Shown here: one piece after another, positions 1 to 5,798 of the stretch | Layout: every line of letters begins with the position of its first letter | How positions within the stretch are numbered: the stretch's first letter is position 1 | NCBI GenBank assembly: GCA_905216045.1 | Contig: CAJMSL010000094.1 | Location: forward strand, 1-7,852 | DNA from: an uncultured bacterium | GTDB lineage: Bacteria > Actinomycetota > Coriobacteriia > Coriobacteriales > Coriobacteriaceae | Direction: 5' to 3' | DNA: 7,852 nt | Notes under the pieces: model-generated | Databases searched by the model: none | What the model saw: only the letters and a program-made list of their open reading frames with translations | Told to the model about the DNA's origin: nothing | Position numbers and translations under genes: made by a program

Positions 1-180
1 AAGGTCACGCGTGACGAGATGATGGTCGAGTACGACGCCGAGTACCCCGAGTATCATCTAGCCGAGTCGAAGGGCTACGCAAGCCCCGAACACATCGAGG
101 CTATTCGCAAACATGGTCTTTCTCCGTTGCACCGTGTGAGCTTTTGCGGAAACTTTCTGCAGACTGAGCGCCTTTTCTAG
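1..180 (+). CDS. rnhB: Ribonuclease HII, C-terminal fragment (5' part outside window)
   Basis: The frame is open from base 1 to TAG at 178-180 and gives the last 59 residues of RNase HII, which cleaves the RNA strand of RNA-DNA hybrids and starts removal of single ribonucleotides from DNA. Seen: VTRDEMM (residues 2-8 of the fragment), the YPEYHLAESKGY segment with the conserved P-Y and K-G-Y, the H-I-E-A helix, and the family's C-terminal HGLSPLHRVSF (38-48), matching the usual G-x-S-P-x-H-R-x-S-F ending. About 11 residues follow that motif, a common short tail. The acidic catalytic residues lie mostly upstream and cannot be checked. A strong terminator 50 bases downstream closes this transcription unit. 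rnhB next to yraN, comM and dprA is a conserved neighbourhood in Actinobacteria. The identification is secure, but only the end of the gene is present. Confidence 0.93.
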   Translation, partial: KVTRDEMMVEYDAEYPEYHLAESKGYASPEHIEAIRKHGLSPLHRVSFCGNFLQTERLF

Positions 181-229
181 GTCAATTGTGGAGACAGGGA
201 CCTCTGGGGTTTTATAAACCTGCTGGTAG

Positions 230-271
230 CGGGCCGTATGCAACACCATTGCTGCGTACGGCCCGTTTTTT
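230..271 (+). terminator. Intrinsic (Rho-independent) terminator after rnhB
   Basis: The arm CGGGCCGTA (230-238) pairs perfectly with TACGGCCCG (257-265). Four further inner pairs (239-242 with 253-256, one of them U-G) make a stem of about 13 bp with a loop of about 10 nt. A run of six T (266-271) follows immediately. This is a textbook intrinsic terminator, 50 bases after the rnhB stop, and it separates rnhB from the yraN unit. Confidence 0.93.
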
Positions 272-311
272 GACGGCATTTGGTCAGCTTTTGGTTTGCT
301 TCCGGTACTTA

Positions 312-364
312 CCCGCATGAAAGGTGCCCTCATCATCGGGGCAATGCAGTGTGCGGGAAAGGAG
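312..364 (+). promoter_or_regulatory. Nested hairpin in the yraN 5' leader plus its ribosome binding site
   Basis: CCCGCA (312-317) pairs perfectly with TGCGGG (352-357). Inside it TGCCC (325-329) pairs with GGGCA (339-343), plus a U-G pair (330/338), closing a 7-nt loop. The outer arm ends directly against the Shine-Dalgarno AAAGGAG (358-364), which lies 5 nt before the yraN ATG. GCAT (315-318) could instead pair with ATGC (344-347). No convincing -35/-10 pair was found between the rnhB terminator and this structure, so the operon promoter is not located. The pairings are visible; a regulatory role is only inferred. Confidence 0.4.
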
Positions 365-369
365 ACCCC

Positions 370-855
370 ATGAGTGCCGCAAGCAAAAAGAGCAAGACGC
401 AGCAGCTCAAGGAGCGTTGGGAAAACGGCGAGCTCGACTCCGGGGCGATGACGCCCGAGTTTATCAAGGGGCTCAGTCCCCGCGAGCTGGGCATGCTGGG
501 CGAGCTGATCACCATCGACTACTTTAACGAGCGCGGCTACACCTTGCTGGAGCAGGGTTATCGTTGCACCGAGGGCGAGGCCGACCTGGTGCTGCTCGAT
601 GAGCTCGACGATGTCGTGGTGATGGCCGAGGTCAAGACCAGACGTGTCGCACTGGATTGCAACACGCGGGTCTTTCCCGAGGAGGCCGTGGACGCCCAAA
701 AGCAACGCCGCTACCGCCGCATCGCAAGTTGCTATCTCATGGAGCATTATCCGCTCAAGGCGATTCGCTTCGATGCCGTGGGTGTTACCATTCGCGGCGG
801 GCATATCGCCGAGATCGAGCATCAGTACAACGCGTTCGATTGGCAGGTGTCGTGA
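370..855 (+). CDS. yraN: YraN/UPF0102 family endonuclease-like protein
   Basis: This 161-residue protein belongs to UPF0102 (YraN), a small restriction-endonuclease-like fold of unclear cellular role, often encoded beside rnhB and comM/dprA. The PD-(D/E)XK-type core is visible: GE at 44-45 (within LGELITIDYF), GEADLVLLD at 69-77 (E70, D72), AEVKTRR at 86-92 (E87, K89), and RFDAVGV near 133-139. The chosen start is ATG 370, because AAAGGAG (358-364) sits 5 nt before it. The frame stays open to a TTG at 280, but that has no such site. The protein is about 40 residues longer than usual because of a Lys/Glu-rich N-terminal extension before the family's usual G-x-x-G-E beginning. M42 could be an alternative start, but nothing before it resembles a good ribosome site. 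The stop TGA overlaps the comM ATG by one base, implying coupled translation. Family assignment is firm; the biochemical role is unknown. Confidence 0.9.
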   Translation: MSAASKKSKTQQLKERWENGELDSGAMTPEFIKGLSPRELGMLGELITIDYFNERGYTLLEQGYRCTEGEADLVLLDELDDVVVMAEVKTRRVALDCNTRVFPEEAVDAQKQRRYRRIASCYLMEHYPLKAIRFDAVGVTIRGGHIAEIEHQYNAFDWQVS

Positions 856-2378
856 TGGCGTTCGAGACGTTTGCCGTTCACGCGGCCTGCATTCGCGGCG
901 TCGAGGCGATTCACGTCACGGTCGAGGTCTCGCTTGCTGGCGGCGTTCCGGGCATTCAGATGCTCGGCATCCCGAGTATGGAGGTGATGGAGTCACGTGG
1001 TCGTATTCGCTGTGCGATGCGCTCCGCCGGGTTCGAGATCCCACGCTCGGGCATTACGGTCAATCTGGCGCCCGGCGATATTCGCAAGACCGGTAGCGGC
1101 TTTGCTCTGCCCATCGCCATCGCGGTTCTAGCGGCCGATGGTCAGATTCCCCGCGACAACCTCGATCGCTGCCTTATCGCAGGTGAGCTTGGCTTGGACG
1201 GTACGGTGCTTCCTGTCAAGGGCGAGGTGGCGTTTCAGTTATTGGCGCGTGAATTGGGGCTGTCCTTTATCGCCGGCAGGTCAGACCAACATGTGCCGCT
1301 TGCTGGCGTTGACTGCGGATTTATCGATCATTTGTCTCAGCTTGCTCATGGTATGGGCGATGCCGCGCGGCACTACTTGGATTCCGAGGGCGTCGAGGCG
1401 ACCTTTGAGCCTGAGCTCGACTATGCCGACGTACTGGGGCAGGAAGTCGCTAAACGCGGCATGGCGCTTGCGGCAGCAGGAGAACTCGGCTTGCTCATGA
1501 TTGGGTCCCCGGGATCGGGCAAGACGATGCTCGCACGCCGTATGACCGGCATCCTGCCCGAGCTTTCCGTCGAGGATCAACAGGAGGCGCTGTGCATCCA
1601 TTCGGTTTTGGGTGAGAACATTGATGGCTTGTTGGCGGGGCACCGGCCCTTCCGCAGTCCCCATCACAGTATTTCGACCGCAGGCCTTATCGGCGGTGGG
1701 CGCCCGGTGCACCCGGGTGAGATCAGCCTTGCTCATGGCGGCGTGCTATTTTTGGACGAGCTTGCCGAGTTTCCCACGGGCGTACTGCAGACGCTGCGTC
1801 AGCCCATCGAACGCGGTTATGTGAGGATCGTACGCGTCGACGGGGCCTTTACCTTCCCGTCGCGCTTTCAGCTGCTCGCTGCGAGCAATCCCTGCCCCTG
1901 CGGCTTTTTGGGCGACCGTGAGGTGCCATGCCGCTGCTCGGCATCGATGGTCGAGCGCTATCGGTCTAAACTGCGCGGTCCTTTGGCCGACCGTATCGAC
2001 ATGATGATCGATGTGACCCGTCCCGACCCCCAAGTGATTATCGAGGGTGCGGAGGGTATGTCGTCGGCCGAGTTACGTGACTACGTTGTGCGCGGTCGCG
2101 CCTTTCGCGCCTGGCGCGAGTCCCGTATGGACGATGCGGATGCCGAGGCCGAGGATGACGAGACGCGGTCCATTGACGGCGTCGTTTCGACCTTCGAGCT
2201 CGATGATGCTGCCGAGAAATGCGTACTCGGCCTATCCAAACGCACGCATCTCACGGGCCGCGGCATCGTACGCCTGGTGCGTATCGCGCGTACAATCGCT
2301 GACGTCGCCGAGAGCGAGCAAGTGACGCAGGACCACGTGCTCGAGGCGGCGATGTACCAGGGAAGGAGGGACCAATGA
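855..2378 (+). CDS. comM: ComM/YifB-type Mg-chelatase-like AAA+ ATPase
   Basis: The 507-residue protein has the family's usual length. ComM is a hexameric AAA+ helicase that drives branch migration when transformed single-stranded DNA is integrated into the chromosome; YifB orthologues also occur in species not known to be competent. The N-terminal S5/Lon-like domain (about 1-190) contains GVPGIQMLGIP and VNLAPGDIRKTGSGF. The AAA+ core follows, with Walker A GSPGSGKT at 217-224, RSPHHSIS, Walker B GVLFLDE (D301, E302) and the sensor-1 region AASNPCPCG. Cys347/349 and Cys359/361 form the paired C-x-C clusters typical of the family and probably bind metal. RGPLADRIDM and a C-terminal helical segment with RGIVRLVRIARTIADV complete it. 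An acidic stretch (426-436, DDADAEAEDDE) precedes the C-terminal domain. The ATG at 855 overlaps the yraN TGA, and an AGG at 845-847 serves as a modest ribosome site. The end overlaps dprA as ATGA. Confidence 0.95.
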   Translation: MAFETFAVHAACIRGVEAIHVTVEVSLAGGVPGIQMLGIPSMEVMESRGRIRCAMRSAGFEIPRSGITVNLAPGDIRKTGSGFALPIAIAVLAADGQIPRDNLDRCLIAGELGLDGTVLPVKGEVAFQLLARELGLSFIAGRSDQHVPLAGVDCGFIDHLSQLAHGMGDAARHYLDSEGVEATFEPELDYADVLGQEVAKRGMALAAAGELGLLMIGSPGSGKTMLARRMTGILPELSVEDQQEALCIHSVLGENIDGLLAGHRPFRSPHHSISTAGLIGGGRPVHPGEISLAHGGVLFLDELAEFPTGVLQTLRQPIERGYVRIVRVDGAFTFPSRFQLLAASNPCPCGFLGDREVPCRCSASMVERYRSKLRGPLADRIDMMIDVTRPDPQVIIEGAEGMSSAELRDYVVRGRAFRAWRESRMDDADAEAEDDETRSIDGVVSTFELDDAAEKCVLGLSKRTHLTGRGIVRLVRIARTIADVAESEQVTQDHVLEAAMYQGRRDQ

Positions 2379-3310
2379 TAGCTGAGGGGACCTTCGAGCT
2401 GCATCCAGGTGATGCGTTGTATCCCGAGAGCGTTTTGGATCTATCTGATGTACCCCAGACGCTCTATGTGCGCGGCAACCCCGAGGTGCTTTCGACGCCC
2501 GCGCTCTCCATCATCGGCGCGCGCAAGGCCTCGCCGTATGGCCTTGCCGTGGCAGAGCTTGCGGCGAAGGTGGCGGTTGATGCGGGAGTGACGGTAGTTT
2601 CGGGCGGCGCGGTCGGTTGTGACCAGGCCTCGGGTTGGGCTGCGGTCAACGCCGGCGGCAAACACGTCGTGGTGCTGGGGACGGGCGCCGACGTGGTCTA
2701 TCCGCGTTCGAGCGCGGGGCTTATTACTCGCACGCTCGATACGGGTGGCGCGGTCGTGTCGATCTCTCCGTGGGGCATGGGTCCGCGCAAGTTCGCCTTT
2801 CCGCGCCGCAATCGCGTGATCGCGGCCCTGTCGCAAGCCCTCTTTGTATCCGAGGCGGGTATGCCTTCCGGGACGTTTTCTACAGCCGAGGCTGCTATGG
2901 ATTTGGGGCGCGAACTTCTTGCCGTGCCGGGGTCGATCCTATCGCCCGAGTCGCGTGGCACGAATTACCTCATTGCGAACGGTGCCTGCTGCATCGTCGA
3001 CGAGGAATCTATCGAGATGGCTATCTCACGCATCTACGGAACCCTGCGCTACTCGCGCCCCGATGCTCCCGGCATTGCCGACTTGGATCCAACGCAGCAG
3101 ACCGTGATGCATGCGCTCATCGCCTCTCCGCTCAAGGTCGACGACATCGCGGCGCTCGTCTCGCTCGATGCTGTCGGCGTACTCAAACTCTTGGGTTCGC
3201 TTGAACTCGAGGGCCTTATCGAGCGCATGATGGATGGAAGGTATGCGCCCTCCAAGTTTGCCCTTCACGCCCAGACACCCTTCGGTCACAATGGAAAACG
3301 TGTCAATTAG
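2375..3310 (+). CDS. dprA: DNA processing protein DprA (short form without N-terminal SAM domain)
   Basis: The 311-residue DprA/Smf protein binds incoming single-stranded DNA and loads RecA onto it. The Rossmann-like core starts almost at once: LYPESVLDLSDVPQTLYVRG (16-34 region), GARKASPYG (48-56), SGGAVGCDQAS (76-86), GTGADVVYP (102-110), FPRRNRVIAALS (142-153), and a GTNYLIANGA motif at 195-204. A winged-helix domain occupies about 236-292 (DPTQQTVMHALI to DGRYAPS). The usual N-terminal SAM/helix-hairpin-helix-like segment (typically 60-80 residues) is absent. The signature normally written SGxARGID-x-x-AH reads SGGAVGCDQAS here, losing the Arg/Lys and the His. The start is ATG 2375, overlapping the comM stop as ATGA, with the strong AAGGAGGG at 2363-2370. 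Placement after comM fits a DNA-uptake or recombination role. The family call is firm; competence in this organism is not shown. Confidence 0.93.
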   Translation: MIAEGTFELHPGDALYPESVLDLSDVPQTLYVRGNPEVLSTPALSIIGARKASPYGLAVAELAAKVAVDAGVTVVSGGAVGCDQASGWAAVNAGGKHVVVLGTGADVVYPRSSAGLITRTLDTGGAVVSISPWGMGPRKFAFPRRNRVIAALSQALFVSEAGMPSGTFSTAEAAMDLGRELLAVPGSILSPESRGTNYLIANGACCIVDEESIEMAISRIYGTLRYSRPDAPGIADLDPTQQTVMHALIASPLKVDDIAALVSLDAVGVLKLLGSLELEGLIERMMDGRYAPSKFALHAQTPFGHNGKRVN

Positions 3311-3324
3311 AAAGGTGTTTGCAG

Positions 3325-4662
3325 ATGCAGTTCGATCAGGTGACAGTTATCGGTGGCGGTCTGGCGGGTTCGGAGTGCGCGATCCAGCTGGCAGATCGCG
3401 GGTTTGCCGTAAAGCTGTGCGAGATGCGCCCCCAGGTGAGCTCCCCGGCCCACCATACCGATCACCTGGCAGAGCTCGTCTGCTCCAATTCGTTTAAGTC
3501 GACCCGTCCGGATTACGCGGCTGGCTTGCTGAAGGCCGAGCGTGAGCGCATGGGTGCAGTCCTGCTCGATTGCGCCCATCGCGCGGCTGTTCCCGCCGGT
3601 GGCGCCTTGGCGGTCGACCGCGGCAAGTTTTCCGAGCTTGTCGAGGCCGAGGGTGCCGCTCGTCCCAATATCGAGGTCGTGCACGGCGAGGTCACGCAGA
3701 TTCCCGAGGGCCACGTGGTCATTGCCGCGGGCCCGCTGTGCTCACCGGCGCTGAGCGAAGAGGTCATGAAGCTTGTCGGCGGCGACGCCCTTGCGTTTTT
3801 CGATGCCGCGGCGCCGATCGTCGATGCCTCCACGCTCGATATGGACGTGCTGTTCTCCCAGTCGCGCTACGAGGAGCAGGGGAGCGGCGACTATCTCAAC
3901 GCTCCGCTCAATAAGGAGGAGTACGAGGCCTTTATCGAGGCGCTTACCACGGCCGACCGCGTGGTGCTCAAAGACTTTGAGGGCGGCGATTTGTTCCAGG
4001 CCTGCCAGCCTGCCGAGGAAGTTGCGCGCACCGGCAAGGACGCCATTCGCTTTGGCGCCATGAAGCCCGTTGGCCTCACCGACCCGCGTACCGGACGTCG
4101 CCCCTGGGCGGCGATTCAGCTGCGTGCCGAAAACAAGGAGAAGACCGCCTATAACCTGGTGGGCTTCCAGACCAACTTGACCTTTGGCGAGCAGAAGCGC
4201 GTCTTCCATATGGTGCCGGGCCTGGAGAACGCTGAGTTCTTCCGCTACGGTGTCATGCACCGCACTACCTTTGTCGACGCCCCGCACGTGCTCGATGGCA
4301 CCTTTGCCGTGCCCGCTACCGGTGTGCGCCTGGCCGGTCAGATCACCGGCACCGAGGGGTACATGGAAGCCGTGGCGACCGGTCTGCTCGCGGCACTCAA
4401 CACCTATGCCGAGGCTATCGGTGCCGCGGGCGTCGAGTTGCCCCGCGTGGGCGCCCTGGGTGCGCTCGTGGGCTATGCGACCGATCCTGCCACCGTGGGC
4501 TATCAGCCCATGCATGTCAACTTTGGCCTGGTGCCGCCACTCGAGGATGGTAAGCGCCGCAGCAAGCGCGACCGCTACCAGGCCTATGCGGATCGCGCCC
4601 TCGAGGCCCTTGATGCCTATCTGGCCACTCGCCCCGATCTGTTTGGAGGCGACCGGTCATAG
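3325..4662 (+). CDS. trmFO: Methylenetetrahydrofolate--tRNA-(uracil-5-)-methyltransferase TrmFO
   Basis: The 445-residue FAD enzyme uses methylenetetrahydrofolate, not S-adenosylmethionine, to make 5-methyluridine at position 54 of the tRNA T-loop. The N-terminal dinucleotide-binding motif VIGGGLAGSECA is at 8-19. The two functional cysteines expected from the B. subtilis enzyme (C53, C226) are matched by C53 in LVCSNSFKS and C227 in FQACQPAEE. RFGAMKPVGLTDPRTG (242-257), GLVPPL and the GQITGTEGYMEA segment (338-349) are also characteristic. The length is normal for the family. The start chosen is ATG 3325, seven nt after AGAAAGGTG (3309-3317); an in-frame TTG two codons upstream is less well spaced. 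The gap after dprA is only 14 bases, so it is probably cotranscribed. The next gene begins at the stop codon. TrmFO next to a xerC-type gene repeats the gid-codV order of Bacilli; topA, usually between dprA and trmFO there, is missing. Confidence 0.96.
   Translation: MQFDQVTVIGGGLAGSECAIQLADRGFAVKLCEMRPQVSSPAHHTDHLAELVCSNSFKSTRPDYAAGLLKAERERMGAVLLDCAHRAAVPAGGALAVDRGKFSELVEAEGAARPNIEVVHGEVTQIPEGHVVIAAGPLCSPALSEEVMKLVGGDALAFFDAAAPIVDASTLDMDVLFSQSRYEEQGSGDYLNAPLNKEEYEAFIEALTTADRVVLKDFEGGDLFQACQPAEEVARTGKDAIRFGAMKPVGLTDPRTGRRPWAAIQLRAENKEKTAYNLVGFQTNLTFGEQKRVFHMVPGLENAEFFRYGVMHRTTFVDAPHVLDGTFAVPATGVRLAGQITGTEGYMEAVATGLLAALNTYAEAIGAAGVELPRVGALGALVGYATDPATVGYQPMHVNFGLVPPLEDGKRRSKRDRYQAYADRALEALDAYLATRPDLFGGDRS
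4645..4661 (+). promoter_or_regulatory. Ribosome binding site and putative ATA start codon of xerC
   Basis: GGAGG lies at 4645-4649 inside the end of trmFO. Nine bases later is ATA (4659-4661), which overlaps the trmFO stop TAG (4660-4662) as ATAG, the same geometry as the ATGA junction of comM/dprA. The frame is bounded upstream by TGA at 4611-4613 and contains no ATG, GTG or TTG until GTG 4737, 88 bases beyond the GGAGG. Use of ATA as a start is an inference; CTG 4671 is the only other in-frame near-cognate of note and is badly spaced. Confidence 0.5.
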
Positions 4663-5579
4663 CTTTTGACCTGTACGACACAGTCGACTCGTTTATCGCC
4701 TATATCGCACGTGTTGAGGGACTTTCTCCCAACACGGTGACAGCCTATGGCTCGAGGCTGGAGCGCTTTGCTGCTTGGTGCGAGCGCGAGGATATCGATG
4801 CTTTCGCTGCCGACGTGCGCACCATTCGTCGCTATCTTGCCGAGCTTTCGCGTGAGCAGGTGGCTCCCCGAACGCTTGCGGCGCACCTGTCGGCTATCCG
4901 ATCTCTCTATCGCTGGATGGCTGCCGAGGGGATTGTCGAGGGCGATGCGGTCTCGGCGATCGCATCGCCCAAGCTGCCGCGTGACCTGCCGGGCGTCCTT
5001 ACGACTCAACAGGTGGAGGCACTCCTCAAAGCCCCCGATACCTCAACACCCGCGGGACTGCGCGATGCGGCGATGCTCGAGTTGCTCTATGCCTCGGGTG
5101 CCCGCATCTCAGAGCTTGCGGCGCTCAATGTGGAATCCATCTCATGGTCCGAGCGCACGCTGCGCCTGTGGGGCAAGGGGAGCAAAGAACGTATCGTCCC
5201 CCTGTATCGTCGTGCGCTCGAGGTGACTCGTTTCTATATTGAGGAGGGGAGGCCGGTGTTGCTCGCTCAGGCAAAGCGCCGTGACCCCGCCACCGGGCCG
5301 CATCCGCTGCTTATATCGGCGCGCGGCAATCGCATGAGCGCCGCCATGCTCCGGCGGCGGTTCCATACGCTGGCGACGCTCGCCGGCATTCCGGCCGACA
5401 TCGCCCCGCATGCGATGCGCCATACCTTTGCGACCGACTTGCTCGAGGGCGGTGCGGACCTGCGCTCGGTTCAAGAGCTGCTGGGTCATGCGAGCCTGTC
5501 CACGACGCAAATCTACACGCATCTCACGCCCGATCGGCTCAAACGTGCCGTGGCTCAAGCCCATCCCCGCGGCGAATAG
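4659..5579 (+). CDS. xerC: Tyrosine recombinase XerC/XerD family (start uncertain)
   Basis: Site-specific tyrosine recombinase, expected to resolve chromosome dimers at dif with a partner. Numbered from ATA 4659 the protein has 306 residues, and the catalytic set is complete: R149 (SGARISEL), K174 (GKGSKER), H251 and R254 (PHAMRHTFA), H277 (LLGHASLS) and nucleophile Y286 (TQIYTHL). This is nearly the spacing and numbering of E. coli XerD (R148, K172, H244, R247, H270, Y279). The N-terminal core-binding domain begins with DSFIAYIARVEGLSPNT, the conserved first helix of the family. The first standard start, GTG 4737, would remove that helix and leave 280 residues, shorter than the usual 295-305. 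A GGAGG nine bases before ATA supports the upstream start. XerC rather than XerD is preferred because of location (beside trmFO, and between dprA and rpsB as in Actinobacteria); sequence alone does not settle it. It is the last gene of the yraN-led unit, and no clear terminator follows. Confidence 0.9.
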   Translation: MAFDLYDTVDSFIAYIARVEGLSPNTVTAYGSRLERFAAWCEREDIDAFAADVRTIRRYLAELSREQVAPRTLAAHLSAIRSLYRWMAAEGIVEGDAVSAIASPKLPRDLPGVLTTQQVEALLKAPDTSTPAGLRDAAMLELLYASGARISELAALNVESISWSERTLRLWGKGSKERIVPLYRRALEVTRFYIEEGRPVLLAQAKRRDPATGPHPLLISARGNRMSAAMLRRRFHTLATLAGIPADIAPHAMRHTFATDLLEGGADLRSVQELLGHASLSTTQIYTHLTPDRLKRAVAQAHPRGE

Positions 5580-5628
5580 TGGCTGGGACGTCCCGCGTCG
5601 CACTCAGGTGTGTGGTTTTGATTGCGGG

Positions 5629-5657
5629 TTGGCAGGAAGATGCATTCCTGCTATCAT
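5629..5657 (+). promoter_or_regulatory. Sigma-70-type promoter for rpsB-tsf
   Basis: The -35 box TTGGCA (5629-5634) and -10 box TATCAT (5652-5657) each differ from consensus at one position and are separated by exactly 17 bases. TGC at 5649-5651 gives an extended -10 (TGN). The predicted start of transcription is near 5664, leaving a leader of about 135 nt before rpsB. This fits a strongly expressed translation operon. It is a pattern match only, but the best promoter in the window. Confidence 0.75.
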
Positions 5658-5663
5658 TCATCG

Positions 5664-5798
5664 GGTTGCTTCACGGCAACATGTTTTTATCACGCACGCG
5701 CGGCTACTTCATACCGTGGTGCCCGGGCTTTGGTAGCACATGTCCGGGTTGGTTTTGGAGGATGACCCCGCGCGGAGGCAAACCACAGGAGGTTTAAC
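5664..5798 (+). promoter_or_regulatory. Structured 5' leader of rpsB, candidate autoregulatory element
   Basis: Several helices can be drawn by eye. GTTGC (5665-5669) pairs with GCAAC (5676-5680) at the very 5' end and is followed by five T (5684-5688). Bases 5721-5728 pair with 5742-5749 (8 bp including two G-U). CGCGCGG (5697-5703) can pair at long range with CCGCGCG (5768-5774). AAACC (5780-5784) can pair either with upstream TGGTTT (5750-5755, extending to A5785) or with downstream GGTTT (5791-5795). The second pairing would tie up part of the Shine-Dalgarno AGGAGG (5787-5792), which lies 6 nt before the rpsB ATG. Ribosomal protein S2 represses its own rpsB-tsf mRNA through the leader in E. 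coli; the same function here is inferred, and I do not recognise a specific known leader family. Confidence 0.45.

Noticed and set aside
208..220. Small GGTTT/AAACC hairpin before the rnhB terminator
   Set aside because: Only five pairs with a three-base loop and no T-tract. The strong stem at 230-265 accounts for termination.
280..369. Upstream TTG extension of yraN by 30 codons
   Set aside because: The extension covers the structured leader and the AAAGGAG site itself, and its residues do not resemble the family. ATG 370 is correctly spaced from that site.
58..822. A 254-codon minus-strand frame across the rnhB end, terminator and yraN
   Set aside because: It runs through the rnhB terminator and is antisense to rnhB and yraN. 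It has no family resemblance and is explained by GC-rich codon structure.
3742..4515. A 257-codon minus-strand frame inside trmFO
   Set aside because: It is entirely antisense to a well-conserved trmFO, and its His/Gly/Arg-rich product matches nothing I recognise.
5762..5797. An 11-codon upstream ORF (ATG 5762 to TAA 5795-5797) ending one base before the rpsB start
   Set aside because: The GGAGG before it (5757-5761) touches the ATG with no spacing, so initiation there is unlikely. The frame is better explained by the Shine-Dalgarno and leader structure.
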